Below, in pieces: positions 17,796 to 26,332 of a stretch of DNA of 64,000 nucleotides (position 1 is the first letter of the stretch; the number at the start of each line of letters is the position of its first letter). Made by a program: the position numbers and the translations under genes. The stretch covers positions 2,781,594-2,845,593 of the forward strand of contig NZ_JABEKU010000001.1 of NCBI RefSeq assembly GCF_013283665.1. The letters run 5' to 3'. The DNA is from Ensifer sesbaniae (GTDB lineage: Bacteria; Pseudomonadota; Alphaproteobacteria; Rhizobiales; Rhizobiaceae). The notes under the pieces were generated by a model, which saw only the letters and a list, made by a program, of their open reading frames with translations, was not told where the DNA came from and did no database searches.

Positions 17796-18226
17796 GCAGC
17801 ATCCAGCCGATCGATCGCCTCGACATTGCCGGCCGAAGGGCCGTTCGGGTCGAATTCGGACGCGAGCCAGGTATCGACGATCGACTTCGCCAGTTCCGGG
17901 CCGATGACGCGGGCGCCCATGGTGATGATCTGGGCGTTGTTCGACTTCGCCGCACGCTCGGCCGAATAGGTGTCGTGCGTCAGCGCTGCGCGAATACCCG
18001 GCACCTTGTTGGCGGAGATGCAGACGCCGATACCGGTGCCGCAGAACAGGATGCCGCGATCGTGCTTGCCCTCGACGACCTGCTGCGCCAGCTTCTGCGC
18101 GAGATCCGCATAGTAGCCGGCCTGGCTGAGGTCCACGATCTCCACGTCGTCCCTGCCCGCAAGATGGGCGGCGATCACATCCAGCAGGGGCTTGCCGGCA
18201 CTGTCCGCCCCGATTGCAATCTTCAT
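17783..18226 (-). CDS. rpiB: RpiB-family isomerase, probably D-erythrose-4-phosphate isomerase (EryI-like)
   Basis: A 147-residue RpiB/LacAB isomerase. The motif [14 protein letters not shown] (~res 61-74) carries the catalytic Cys and anion hole. [20 protein letters not shown] follows. The N-terminal IGADSAG replaces the usual Asp-His of ribose-5-phosphate isomerases with Asp-Ser. The tetrose-phosphate isomerases of erythritol loci, as I recall them, share this change. With TpiA and the EryC-like isomerase nearby, it likely makes D-erythrose 4-phosphate from D-erythrulose 4-phosphate. The last residues and TAG stop are provided by a dispersed palindromic repeat. It is the last gene of the locus. 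Confidence 0.85.
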   Translation of the reverse strand: MKIAIGADSAGKPLLDVIAAHLAGRDDVEIVDLSQAGYYADLAQKLAQQVVEGKHDRGILFCGTGIGVCISANKVPGIRAALTHDTYSAERAAKSNNAQIITMGARVIGPELAKSIVDTWLASEFDPNGPSAGNVEAIDRLDAARAG

Positions 18227-18268
18227 GACTGTTCCTTCCGTTCTTGAGGATCTGCCGCTGCCGAAGGC

Positions 18269-19036
18269 TCAGATCGCCTTCGAGACACGCTGCAGAATGT
18301 CGAGATAGCCAGTGACGTCCCAGGCGGAGCGGCCGATGAAGAGGCCGTCGATATGCGCCTCACTGATCAGTTCTTCGCAATTGCCGGGATTGACGCTGCC
18401 GCCGTAGAGAACCGGCACGCGCCTGCCGAGCGCCGCTTCCGCCACATCCGCGATGCGCTTGTGGCGCTCGTCGGCATAGTCTGATGTCGCCGGAATGCCG
18501 TTGACGCCGATCGCCCAGACGGGCTCGTAGGCAAGCAGGATCGTCGCCGCCTTCGCCTCGCCTTCGATGAGCGCCAGAGCGCCCTCGACCTGGCGCTTCA
18601 GCACCTGATCCGCCTCGCCCGCCTCGCGCTCGGCAAGCGTCTCGCCGATACAGATCAAGGGTACCAGGCCATGGCGCACGGCGGCCGCCGTCTTCAGGCC
18701 GACGGTGCGATCCGTCTCGCCGAAATGCTCGCGCCGCTCGCTGTGGCCGAGCTCGACCACATCGAGGTTGCAGTCTTTCAGCATCAGTGGCGATACCTCG
18801 CCGGTCCAGGCGCCGGCATCGTCCCAATGCATGTTCTGCGCGCCGACCTTGACGCTGGTTGCGGCAAGCCGCGCCTTGACCTCACGCACCGCCGTGAAGG
18901 GCGGAATGACGAAGCGCTGGATGCGTTCGTCACGCGCCGCGTCCGCAGTCTTGAGACCGTCGGCGAAGGTCATCGCCTCGGCCAACGTCTTGTTCATCTT
19001 CCAACTGGTGCCGACCCAGAGCCCGGACTTGCTCAT
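18269..19036 (-). CDS. tpiA: triosephosphate-isomerase-family enzyme (EryH/TpiB-like)
   Basis: A 255-residue TIM-barrel enzyme with all catalytic residues of triosephosphate isomerase: Lys in WKMN (~res 12-15), His in ELGHSERR (~res 97) and the loop AYEPVWAIG with catalytic Glu (~res 170). Its start overlaps the stop of the DeoR regulator (ATGA). In Brucella the paralogous TpiA2 (EryH) interconverts L-erythrulose 1-phosphate and D-erythrulose 4-phosphate during erythritol breakdown, and the regulator-tpi-rpiB order here is the same. It is therefore more likely a tetrulose-phosphate isomerase than the glycolytic enzyme. The sequence alone cannot exclude triose activity. Confidence 0.87.
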   Translation of the reverse strand: MSKSGLWVGTSWKMNKTLAEAMTFADGLKTADAARDERIQRFVIPPFTAVREVKARLAATSVKVGAQNMHWDDAGAWTGEVSPLMLKDCNLDVVELGHSERREHFGETDRTVGLKTAAAVRHGLVPLICIGETLAEREAGEADQVLKRQVEGALALIEGEAKAATILLAYEPVWAIGVNGIPATSDYADERHKRIADVAEAALGRRVPVLYGGSVNPGNCEELISEAHIDGLFIGRSAWDVTGYLDILQRVSKAI

Positions 19037-19812
19037 GCCTTCTCCTTGCGATTGTCGACCCTGACCAGCCGAATACCGGCTTCGTCGAGCGGTGCGGCAT
19101 GCTCCTGCGCAACTTCAGCGCCGGTCAGCACCGCATCGAAGGCATCGAGCCCGGTCAGGAAATGGAGCGCCGAGCGCCCGAATTTGTCGTGATCCACCAG
19201 CAGGTATTTGCGCTTGGCCGCCTTCACCATCAGGCGCTTGGCCTGCACCACTTCCTGGTCCTGGTGGAAGGCGGTGGTCCCTTCGATCGCCGAGCTCGAG
19301 AGAAAGGCGATGTCGACACGCAGCGACCGCAGCGCCTCATCGGTGACGATGCCGAAGAAGCCGTTGAACTTCTTGCTGTACTGCCCGCCGAGCGCGATGA
19401 CGTTGATGCCCGCCGCACCCGAGAGGCTGGTGATCACGCCGAGGTTGTTGGTGATGACCGTCAGCGGGCGGATGTCGCGGATGCAGTCGGCGATCGCGCC
19501 CGTCGTCGAACTGTCGTCGATCAGGATGCTCTGCCCCGGTTCGACCAGCCCGGCCGCATATTCGGCGATCCGCCGCTTTTCGACGGTGGCGATCTTTTCG
19601 CGGTAGCGGAAGTCGCTTTCGAATTGCGGGCTCGACTGGATCGAGGCGCCGCCATGAACCTTGCGCAGCAGGCCCGCCTGTTCGAGGTCGTCGAGATCAC
19701 GATGCACCGTCATCTTGCTGACGCCGAAGCGCAGTGACAGGTCTTCGACGGACGCCGTTCCGGCCTCCATCAGCACATCCATGATCGCCTGTCGCCTGTC
19801 TTCCGGCTTCAT
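19033..19812 (-). CDS. DeoR-family transcriptional regulator (EryR-like)
   Basis: A 259-residue repressor of the DeoR family. The N-terminal winged helix (~res 6-60) contains SVEDLSLRFGVSKMTVHRDLDDLE. The C-terminal effector domain starts EKRRIAEYAAGLVEPGQSILIDDSST, the usual sugar-phosphate-binding fold. It is the first gene of a three-gene unit with tpiA and rpiB, separated from the EryC-like gene by a 100-base AT-rich gap that likely holds its promoter and operator. Its usual effectors are phosphorylated sugars, here probably a tetrose or tetrulose phosphate. Confidence 0.85.
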   Translation of the reverse strand: MKPEDRRQAIMDVLMEAGTASVEDLSLRFGVSKMTVHRDLDDLEQAGLLRKVHGGASIQSSPQFESDFRYREKIATVEKRRIAEYAAGLVEPGQSILIDDSSTTGAIADCIRDIRPLTVITNNLGVITSLSGAAGINVIALGGQYSKKFNGFFGIVTDEALRSLRVDIAFLSSSAIEGTTAFHQDQEVVQAKRLMVKAAKRKYLLVDHDKFGRSALHFLTGLDAFDAVLTGAEVAQEHAAPLDEAGIRLVRVDNRKEKA

Positions 19813-19912
19813 CGTCTCGGTCCCGATTTCACGCAGCCCCGGCCACGCCCACCGTGAGAAGATAACACCTATTTGTGATATTTCAATTTATAACGCGTGA
19901 TTTTGTTATCTT
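19813..19912 (-). promoter_or_regulatory. AT-rich promoter/operator of the DeoR-tpiA-rpiB unit
   Basis: An unusually AT-rich island in this genome. It holds GATAACA at 19861-19867 and its inverse TGTTATC at 19904-19910, plus two copies of TTTCAAT (19881 and 19911) and two of GTGAT. Such repeats fit a DeoR-type operator used for autoregulation. Confidence 0.5.
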
Positions 19913-20851
19913 TCAATGTGATTTTTCTGTGCGATTGAAGCCCGTGTCGATGTAGGGCTCCCAGAACTCGACCGACTCCCGGATCATCGCGACGACGTTG
20001 TGGTCGGTCGGCTCGCGCTCGCGGAAGGAAAGCTCCAGGCAGATCTCGTTATCGGTGCCGCCTCCGGCCCTGACCGCGCCGATCAGCTTCTCGGGCGTGA
20101 TGCGGCCGTCCCGGTTATAGGCGGCGGTAAACGGCCAGTGGCCGCCCTTGTTCATCGACGACTGCTTGATGTGGATGATCGGCGAACGCTGGGGGAAGGC
20201 GCCTGCCCAGGCATAGGGGTCGATATCGTCAGGATTGTCGGAGGTGACGTCGCCATGGTCGATATCGACCATCATCTTCATCGGGATCGGGAGCTGGGCC
20301 TCCGCCAGCCGCCGGTCGAGCCTCCGGCATTCCTCGATCGTGTGGCCGAACTCGCGGCCGACCGACATCGGTTCCCAGAACACATAGGAGAGGCCCGCCG
20401 CCTTGCCGTGCTCGGCCACCTCACGCCAGCAGTCGATGGCGATCCGCATCATCTCCTCGCGCCGCGCCGGATCGTCGTAGTCCCTGAGCGTGAAGATCGC
20501 GAATTGCGTGCCCATGCCGGAAGCGCCGAGCTCGGCGGAGATATCGGCAAAGGTCTTGAACCAGTCGACATAGTAGCGCCGCACGTCCGGGTCCGGATGG
20601 CCGAAATGGTTGAGCCGGCCATAGGGCCCGGTCATGCCCGATGTGATCTTCACGCCGGTGCGGTCGAGCGCCCGGCGGAACTGCCGGACGGTCTTGGCGA
20701 TCGTTGCCGCCGGCCAGCCGGGATTGACGAATTCATGGGTGAGCTGCACGTAGCCGATGCGGATCTTCTCGGCGATCGTGTCGATCAGGTCGTCCGGCTC
20801 GGCAAAGCGGTTGACCAGCGGATTGGTGTTGAGCGACAGCGTGAAGGCCAC
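19913..20851 (-). CDS. eryC: sugar phosphate isomerase/epimerase, EryC-like
   Basis: A 312-residue TIM-barrel protein of the xylose-isomerase-like superfamily. Metal-site candidates are visible: Glu in YVFWEPMSVGREFG (~res 155-168), Asp/His in MMVDIDHGDVTS (~res 192-203), His in IIHIKQSS and Glu in ICLELSFRE. The start is GTG at 20851 behind GAGGAG. EryC of Brucella belongs to this family and acts as a tetrulose-4-phosphate racemase/isomerase in erythritol use. Together with TpiA- and RpiB-type genes just downstream, the three isomerases of that pathway are all here. The alternative is a related hydroxypyruvate-isomerase-like activity. Confidence 0.7.
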   Translation of the reverse strand: MAFTLSLNTNPLVNRFAEPDDLIDTIAEKIRIGYVQLTHEFVNPGWPAATIAKTVRQFRRALDRTGVKITSGMTGPYGRLNHFGHPDPDVRRYYVDWFKTFADISAELGASGMGTQFAIFTLRDYDDPARREEMMRIAIDCWREVAEHGKAAGLSYVFWEPMSVGREFGHTIEECRRLDRRLAEAQLPIPMKMMVDIDHGDVTSDNPDDIDPYAWAGAFPQRSPIIHIKQSSMNKGGHWPFTAAYNRDGRITPEKLIGAVRAGGGTDNEICLELSFREREPTDHNVVAMIRESVEFWEPYIDTGFNRTEKSH

Positions 20852-20863
20852 GATCGGCTCCTC

Positions 20864-21709
20864 TTACCAGGTAAATTTCGGAAGGATGAAGTCGGGGCTG
20901 GCGCCGTGCTCGGCAAAGAGCTTGCGGCGCTCCTCGTCCGAGGCGTGCTCGAGTATCCCCGTCGTCACCAGAACGGAATGGAGCCCTGCCTTCGCCGCAC
21001 CGGCGATATCGTGCTCGATGCTGTCGCCGATGGCGCAGACCCGCGTTGGATCGGGGTGACCAAGGAAATCGAGCGCTGACGCATAGATGTCGGCGAAGGG
21101 CTTGCCGATCCAGCGCACGCTGCCGCCAAGTTCCTCGTAGAGTTCGGCAATGCGTCCGGCGCCGAAGGCCGTGCCCATCTTCGTCAGCATCACCTTGTCG
21201 GGATTGGTGCAGAGGCACGGAACGCCGCGCTTTGCCGCCGGCGCCAGCAGCGCCTCGTAGTGGGAAAGCGGATAGACATCGCCCTCGCTCGCGGCAAGAA
21301 GCACGAAGTCGGCGTCCGCGCCGCTCGCCGTGCGTTCGAGATCGAGCCCGGCCAGCGGCGAAAGATCACCGTCGCGGCTGATCAGCAGGCACTTGCGCCG
21401 ACCGTCGCTCACGTCCTCGCCTTCCCGTTTCAAGATCTGCCAGGCGACTTCGCCGGAGGTCAGGAACCAGTCCCAGCTCCCCGAGACGAAACCGAGATCG
21501 ACAAGGCGGCGGTCGTTTTCCGCCGAGCGCTTACCGGAGTTGGAGAGGATGATGATGCTTTTTCCCGCATCCTTCAGCCGCACCAGCGTTTCGACCGCTT
21601 CCGGATAGGGCGCGCGGCCATCGCGCAGCACCCCGAACTGGTCAATCAGGAAGGCATCATAGCGCTCGGCAATGGCGCTCAGCCTGTCGATGGCTTGGGC
21701 TTCCGTCAC
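20864..21709 (-). CDS. HAD-IIA family sugar-phosphatase-like hydrolase
   Basis: A 281-residue HAD-superfamily subfamily IIA protein. Motif I is FLIDQFGVLRDG (~res 18-29) with a nucleophile Asp but Gln-Phe-Gly in place of the more common pattern. Motif II is IIILSNSGKR and motif III/IV is CAIGDSIEHDIAGA near the C-terminus. The start is GTG, overlapping the kinase stop as GTGA. Enzymes of this group (NagD, pyridoxal or glycerol phosphatases) remove phosphate from small metabolites. In this operon it may dephosphorylate a dead-end or toxic sugar phosphate, which is inference. Confidence 0.78.
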   Translation of the reverse strand: MTEAQAIDRLSAIAERYDAFLIDQFGVLRDGRAPYPEAVETLVRLKDAGKSIIILSNSGKRSAENDRRLVDLGFVSGSWDWFLTSGEVAWQILKREGEDVSDGRRKCLLISRDGDLSPLAGLDLERTASGADADFVLLAASEGDVYPLSHYEALLAPAAKRGVPCLCTNPDKVMLTKMGTAFGAGRIAELYEELGGSVRWIGKPFADIYASALDFLGHPDPTRVCAIGDSIEHDIAGAAKAGLHSVLVTTGILEHASDEERRKLFAEHGASPDFILPKFTW

Positions 21710-22992
21710 AGCACACCCGCCTTTCTGGCGCCGACCAGCGCCAGCCGCGCTGTCCCGGCGGCCGCCTCCTCGGAGAGAACCGGCAAGAACGGCACACCGA
21801 GCTTGCGCGCCCGGATCGCCGTCCAGGCCGCATTCTTCGCACCGCCGCCGACGCTGCGCAGCGACCGGAGCGCCGGCCCGCCAAGCGAGGTCAACCGCCG
21901 ATAGGCAAGGCTCTCGACCCCGGCGATGCCTTCGAAGATCGCTTTGAGAAAGGCTGCATCGTCGGCCGGCCGCGGGCTCATCCGCGGCGGAAAATCGGGA
22001 TCGGCGACCGGGAAGCGCTCACCGGGGTTCACCAGCGGATAATAATCGAGCCCGGTATCGACGGACGGATCGATCCCGGCCGAAAGCGCTGCGATCCGCT
22101 CCGGCGAGAAATGTTCGGCCAGTACCACGCCGCCGGTATTGGATGCCCCGCCCGCAAGCCACATCTCGCCGATGCGGTGGCTGTAAAGCCCATATTCCGG
22201 CGCAAACAGCGGGCGGTCCGAGAGCATCTTCACCGTCAGGGTCGTGCCGAGGGCGCTGACGCCGTCACCCGGCTGATCGGCGCCCGTTGCCAGGAACGAG
22301 GCACATCCGTCCGTGGTGCCAGCAACGACCACGAGATCGGCCGATAGGCCGAAGGCTTCGGCAGCCGCGGGACTGATCGCAGCGACCGGCGCTCCGGCCG
22401 GCATCACATCGGGCAGCAGATCGACACGCGCACCGGTCTTTTCGATCCACTCCGGCCACGACCGCGATACCGGATCGTAGCCGGTCTTCAGCGCGTTGTT
22501 CTCGTCGGAGACGTCATAAAGCCCGGTGAAATGTCCGGCGAGCCAATCCGCCTGGTGGATCACCCTGAAAGTGCCGGGCACGGACTGAAAGGCGAGAAGC
22601 TTGGCAAGCCCGGATGTGGCCCCATGCGCAGCACTCTCCCGCGGCGCATGGGCAGAAACCGCATCGAGAAAAGCGCGATCGGCAACCGGGTCGTTGTACA
22701 TCATCGGCGTCGCCAGCGGCGCGCCGCTTTGGCCGACCGGCAGCATCGTGCCCGAGGTGCCGTCGATCGCGAGAGCGCGAACCGTTTGTCTGTCGATGCC
22801 GCCGAGCGTTTCCCCGAGTGCCGCCTGCACCGCCTTCCACCAACCGCTGGGGTCGCGATGGTCGTCGGAATAGGACGAGAGCTTCGCCGCACCCGACGCG
22901 ACGACGGCGCCATTCGAAGCCATCGCGACGGCACGCGCACCCGAGGTGCCGATGTCGATGCCGACAACGAGCTTGCGATCGTCGCCGCTCAT
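21706..22992 (-). CDS. FGGY-family carbohydrate kinase (second kinase of the locus)
   Basis: A 428-residue sugar kinase, shorter than typical ~500-residue FGGY kinases. The N-terminal phosphate-1 motif is VVGIDIGTSGARAVAM. ALAIDGTSGTMLPV (~res 76-89) and VVAGTTDGCASFLATG follow, and the C-terminal adenosine motif is SVGGGAKNAAWTAIRARKLG. The overlap with the aldolase upstream (ATGA) and HAD downstream indicates a tightly coupled kinase-aldolase-phosphatase group. It resembles the short D-ribulose-kinase-like branch more than glycerol kinase. It may phosphorylate a ketose that the adjacent aldolase then splits. Substrate unproven. Confidence 0.82.
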   Translation of the reverse strand: MSGDDRKLVVGIDIGTSGARAVAMASNGAVVASGAAKLSSYSDDHRDPSGWWKAVQAALGETLGGIDRQTVRALAIDGTSGTMLPVGQSGAPLATPMMYNDPVADRAFLDAVSAHAPRESAAHGATSGLAKLLAFQSVPGTFRVIHQADWLAGHFTGLYDVSDENNALKTGYDPVSRSWPEWIEKTGARVDLLPDVMPAGAPVAAISPAAAEAFGLSADLVVVAGTTDGCASFLATGADQPGDGVSALGTTLTVKMLSDRPLFAPEYGLYSHRIGEMWLAGGASNTGGVVLAEHFSPERIAALSAGIDPSVDTGLDYYPLVNPGERFPVADPDFPPRMSPRPADDAAFLKAIFEGIAGVESLAYRRLTSLGGPALRSLRSVGGGAKNAAWTAIRARKLGVPFLPVLSEEAAAGTARLALVGARKAGVL

Positions 22993-24041
22993 TGCAGCAC
23001 CTGCCCGGCGCGGTTGAGTTGCTGGCGATACTTTTCCGCGTCCCAGCCGAGGAGCTCGGCGTTTTCCGCTTCCGTCAGGTAGCGCAGCCGCGCATCCGCC
23101 GGAATGCGTGCCGTCACATCGGCAAGGCACCGCGCCATGGCGAGGGCTCCGGCGGAAACTTCCTTCTGCACCAGCACGCCCTTGCCGGGGAAAAGCAGGA
23201 GTGGCGGCAGGCTCTCGCCGGCCGCACGCCGCTTCGCCTCGATCGAAAGGGCAGTGTCGCTGGGGGCGGCCACCACAACGCCCCTGCCGAGAAAGATCAC
23301 ATGGTCAGGGTAGAGGCTACCGCCGGCGGCGAGCCGGCAACTGTCGAGATCGGCCGCGACCGCATGCAGAAAAGGATCCTCCGGCAGCCGATAGTCGCTA
23401 TCGACGGCAAGCCGCGAAAGCGCCGCCAGATCGGCCGTCGGCGCCTGCCGCCTCGGCCCGGCCAGGCGGCGCGTGATGTCGGTCAAAAGGCTCGCCGCAT
23501 CCGCCACGGTTTCGGCGGCGACGACGAGACCATGGTTGCCGAGGACCAGCACGGAAGTATTGTCCTCAAGGCGTTCGCTGATTGCCTTGGCAAGCGGCAG
23601 TCCCGGCCGGGCATAGGGTACGAAGACATGCGGAAAACCGGCAAGCCGCTCGGCGGCAATCGCCGCCCCATTCGTCTGCACCGCCGTCGCGATCGTCTCG
23701 ACGCAATGCACGTGCACCACCACCTTCTGTGGCATCAGCGCATGCACCGTCGTTTCGATCGAGGGGCGCAACCCCGAGGGGTTGCGCTCGGCAATGACGA
23801 AATCCTGGGCCTTCTCGGTCGCCGGGTCGTCGCGCTCCAGCGCATCGAGCAATGGATCAAGCGCCACCGGCACCATGACGTCGCGCTGGCGGGCTTGTGC
23901 CAGCCACAGGCCCGAGGCCTTGATCCAGAGCGTGCCGCCCTCCTTGATCGATGTGTTGCCACCTGCCCCCTGCACCAGCAGCGGATCCGATCCGACACGG
24001 GCCGAAAGATCGAGAAGCGCTTCAAATTCCAGACTTCGCAT
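22989..24041 (-). CDS. class II aldolase/adducin family protein (350 aa)
   Basis: A 350-residue protein whose first ~210 residues form a class II aldolase/adducin domain. Zn ligands are His-x-His in VVVHVHCVET (~res 110) and His in LGNHGLVV (~res 165). A conserved Glu lies in PSIETTVHALM. A ~130-residue C-terminal extension has no motif I recognise. The N-terminal domain looks like the aldolase half of long rhamnulose-phosphate aldolase/dehydrogenase proteins, without the dehydrogenase part. Its partner kinase overlaps its stop. A retro-aldol cleavage of a ketose 1-phosphate to dihydroxyacetone phosphate plus a short aldehyde would fit. Confidence 0.78.
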   Translation of the reverse strand: MRSLEFEALLDLSARVGSDPLLVQGAGGNTSIKEGGTLWIKASGLWLAQARQRDVMVPVALDPLLDALERDDPATEKAQDFVIAERNPSGLRPSIETTVHALMPQKVVVHVHCVETIATAVQTNGAAIAAERLAGFPHVFVPYARPGLPLAKAISERLEDNTSVLVLGNHGLVVAAETVADAASLLTDITRRLAGPRRQAPTADLAALSRLAVDSDYRLPEDPFLHAVAADLDSCRLAAGGSLYPDHVIFLGRGVVVAAPSDTALSIEAKRRAAGESLPPLLLFPGKGVLVQKEVSAGALAMARCLADVTARIPADARLRYLTEAENAELLGWDAEKYRQQLNRAGQVLQ

Positions 24042-24053
24042 CCCGGTCCTCCT

Positions 24054-25568
24054 TCAGGCCGCCGCCTGCTGATGTTCGAGCCAATGGGTGAAGGCCTGCC
24101 GCTCGGCCGACGTCATGTGCAGGCCGTGCTTGGTCCGGCGGTCGAGAATGTCGTCCGCCGTCCGCGCCCATTCGTTTTCGATGAGAAAACGCGCCTCGCG
24201 TTCGCGAAGGTGCGGACCGAAGGCCGGCCCGAGATCTTCGAGCGCGGAAGCGCCGGCAAGCAACGCATGCGTCCGCGTGCCATAGAGCCGCGCATAGTGC
24301 TTGGCGAGATCGGCCGGCAGCCAGCGGTAGCGTGCCTTGAGATCGCTCAGAAACTGCTCGAAATCGGCATCCGCCATGTCGCCGCCGGGCAGATGCGCCT
24401 TCGCCGTCCAGGCCGGCCCCATGTGAGGGAAGAAGGGCCCCAGCCGCTCCAGCGCATGTTCGGAAAGCTTACGGAAGGTGGTGATCTTGCCGCCGAAAAC
24501 CGAGAGCAGCGGCGCCTGACCGTTGGCAGCATCGACCTCGAAAATATAGTCGCGGGTGACGGCCGAAGGATTTTCGGCATTGTCGTCATAGAGCGGCCGG
24601 ACGCCCGAGAAGCTGTAGACGATATCGTCTGACGTGAGCTGCTGCTTGAAGTAGCGATTCACTGACTTCAAGAGATAGGCAATCTCCTTGTCGTCGGCGG
24701 CCACGTCCTCAGGCCGGCCTTCATAGGGGATGTCCGTCGTGCCGATCAGCGCCAGATCGTTCTGATAGGGATTGATGAAGATCACCCGCTTGTCCGGGTT
24801 CTGCACGAGATAGGCCTGCCGCCCCTCCCAGAATTTCGGCACGACGATGTGGCTGCCCTTGACGAGGCGCACGCTGCGGCTCGAATTCAGCCCGCCGATC
24901 CGGCCGATCACGTCGTTGACCCAGGGGCCGGCGGTGTTGACGACGCAGCGCGCCCTCGCCTCGGTCTTCACGCCCGTGCGCGTATCGGTCATCTCGATAT
25001 GCCAGAGCCCGTCCCGCCGGCGGATGGCGCTGCAGGCGGTGCGCGTCAGCACCCGGGCGCCGCGGGCGCGGGCGTCGAGCGCGTTCAGGACGACGAGGCG
25101 CGCGTCATCCACCCAGCAGTCGGAATATTCGAAGGCCTTGCGATATTCCCGCTTGATCGGCGCGCCCTCGGGCGCGGTCGCAAGGTTGAGGCTGCGGGTC
25201 CCCGGCAGGCGCTTGCGCCCACCGAGATGGTCGTAGAGGAAGAGGCCGAGCCTTACCAGCCAGGCCGGCCGGTCCGCCGGATTGTGCGGCAGCACGAAGC
25301 GCATCGGCCAGATGATGTGCGGCGCAGATTCCAAGAGCACTTCGCGCTCGATCAACGCCTCCCGCACCAGGCGGAACTCGTAATATTCGAGATAGCGAAG
25401 GCCCCCATGCACGAGCTTGCCCGAGCGCGAGCTCGTCCCTTGCGCCAGATCGTCCTTCTCGCACAAGAGAACCGAGAGCCCCCGCCCGGCAGCGTCACGC
25501 GCAATGCCCGCGCCATTGACACCGCCGCCGACGACGAACAGATCATATACTCCGGTCTCGGGATTCAC
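24054..25568 (-). CDS. eryB: FAD-dependent GlpD-family dehydrogenase (EryB-like)
   Basis: A 504-residue flavoprotein of the glycerol-3-phosphate dehydrogenase family. The FAD site is DLFVVGGGVNGAGIARDAAGRG at the N-terminus, followed by TSSRSGKLVHGGLRYLE. FSGVRPLYDD and SVFGGKITTFRKLSEHAL lie in the C-terminal half. I chose GTG at 25568 because GAAGGAG precedes it at the right distance. The longer frame upstream lacks a site. GlpD itself is possible, but the company of EryC-, TpiA-, RpiB-, EryA- and SorC-type genes argues for the paralogue EryB, which oxidises erythritol 4-phosphate to a 3-keto sugar phosphate at the membrane. Two aldolases flank it. Confidence 0.75.
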   Translation of the reverse strand: MNPETGVYDLFVVGGGVNGAGIARDAAGRGLSVLLCEKDDLAQGTSSRSGKLVHGGLRYLEYYEFRLVREALIEREVLLESAPHIIWPMRFVLPHNPADRPAWLVRLGLFLYDHLGGRKRLPGTRSLNLATAPEGAPIKREYRKAFEYSDCWVDDARLVVLNALDARARGARVLTRTACSAIRRRDGLWHIEMTDTRTGVKTEARARCVVNTAGPWVNDVIGRIGGLNSSRSVRLVKGSHIVVPKFWEGRQAYLVQNPDKRVIFINPYQNDLALIGTTDIPYEGRPEDVAADDKEIAYLLKSVNRYFKQQLTSDDIVYSFSGVRPLYDDNAENPSAVTRDYIFEVDAANGQAPLLSVFGGKITTFRKLSEHALERLGPFFPHMGPAWTAKAHLPGGDMADADFEQFLSDLKARYRWLPADLAKHYARLYGTRTHALLAGASALEDLGPAFGPHLREREARFLIENEWARTADDILDRRTKHGLHMTSAERQAFTHWLEHQQAAA

Positions 25569-25599
25569 GGTCGTCACTCCTTCGAATTCACGTCGCACT

Positions 25600-26262
25600 T
25601 CAGGCCGCCTTCGTCTTGTCCTGCAGGCCATAGGTGGAAAAGCCCTCGATCACGCCGGCGATTTCCGCGTCCGGCAGGACCACCGGGCCGCCGATCAAGA
25701 GCGTGTGGTAATATTGCTTGGCGATCGTCTCGAGCTCGACTGCCGCCCACATCGCCTTCTCCAGGCTTACGCCGGTCGCGATCATGCCGTGATTTGCCAT
25801 CAGGCACGCCGTCCGGCCCGCAAGCGCCCGCAGCACGCTTTCGGAAAGCGCCTTGGTGCCATAGCGCTCGTAGTCGGCAACGCGCACGTCGTTGCCGCCG
25901 AAGGCCGCGATCATGTAGTGGCAGGCCGGGATCGGCTTGCGGGCGATCGCCAGAATGGTCGAATACATCGCATGGGTGTGGACGACGGCACCGACCTCCG
26001 GCCGAGCGCGCAGGATATCCAGGTGGAACGGCCACTCGACCGAGGGTTTCTTCGGTCCCGACCAGGCGCCGTATTCGCCCTCGATCGGCATGGCGACGAT
26101 CATGTCCGCCGTCATCTCGCCATAGGGGATGCTCGAGGGCGTGACCAGCATGGTGTCGCCGTGGCGCAGGCTGATATTGCCCGACGTACCCTGGTTGAGG
26201 CCGATGGCGTTCATGTAGCGGCAATGGTCGACGATCGACTGGCGCAGTTCGCGTTCGCTCAT
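25600..26262 (-). CDS. class II aldolase (L-fuculose/L-ribulose-phosphate type)
   Basis: A 220-residue aldolase of the fuculose-1-phosphate aldolase / ribulose-5-phosphate 4-epimerase family. Visible motifs are the phosphate-binding GTSGNISLR (~res 24-32), the catalytic Glu in WPFHLDILRARPEVG, the Zn His pair in VVHTHAMYST (~res 92-96) and the third His in LMANHGMIA. The start at 26262 has AGAGGAA just ahead. A longer frame into the repeat upstream is not used. It is distinct from the 350-residue aldolase 1.6 kb away. It likely cleaves or epimerises a phosphorylated ketose or polyol product. Confidence 0.85.
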   Translation of the reverse strand: MSERELRQSIVDHCRYMNAIGLNQGTSGNISLRHGDTMLVTPSSIPYGEMTADMIVAMPIEGEYGAWSGPKKPSVEWPFHLDILRARPEVGAVVHTHAMYSTILAIARKPIPACHYMIAAFGGNDVRVADYERYGTKALSESVLRALAGRTACLMANHGMIATGVSLEKAMWAAVELETIAKQYYHTLLIGGPVVLPDAEIAGVIEGFSTYGLQDKTKAA

Positions 26263-26280
26263 GACGAATTCCTCTGAGAT

Positions 26281-26332
26281 TAGAGCGGGATGCGGGCGGA
26301 AAACCGCACACACTTTTCCTCATCCCGCTCTA
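26281..26332. repeat. gagcgggatgcggg palindromic repeat, copy 3 (full)
   Basis: The most complete copy: TAGAGCGGGATG at the left pairs with CATCCCGCTCTA at the right, and GCGGGCGGAAAACCGC forms an inner stem. It lies between the hydroxyacid dehydrogenase and the aldolase, and its right end is the dehydrogenase's TAG stop. Confidence 0.9.

Noticed and set aside
22614-24632. A 672-codon plus-strand frame across the kinase and aldolase genes
   Set aside because: GC-rich antisense shadow. The minus strand encodes clear FGGY kinase, aldolase and GlpD-family motifs with overlapping starts and stops.
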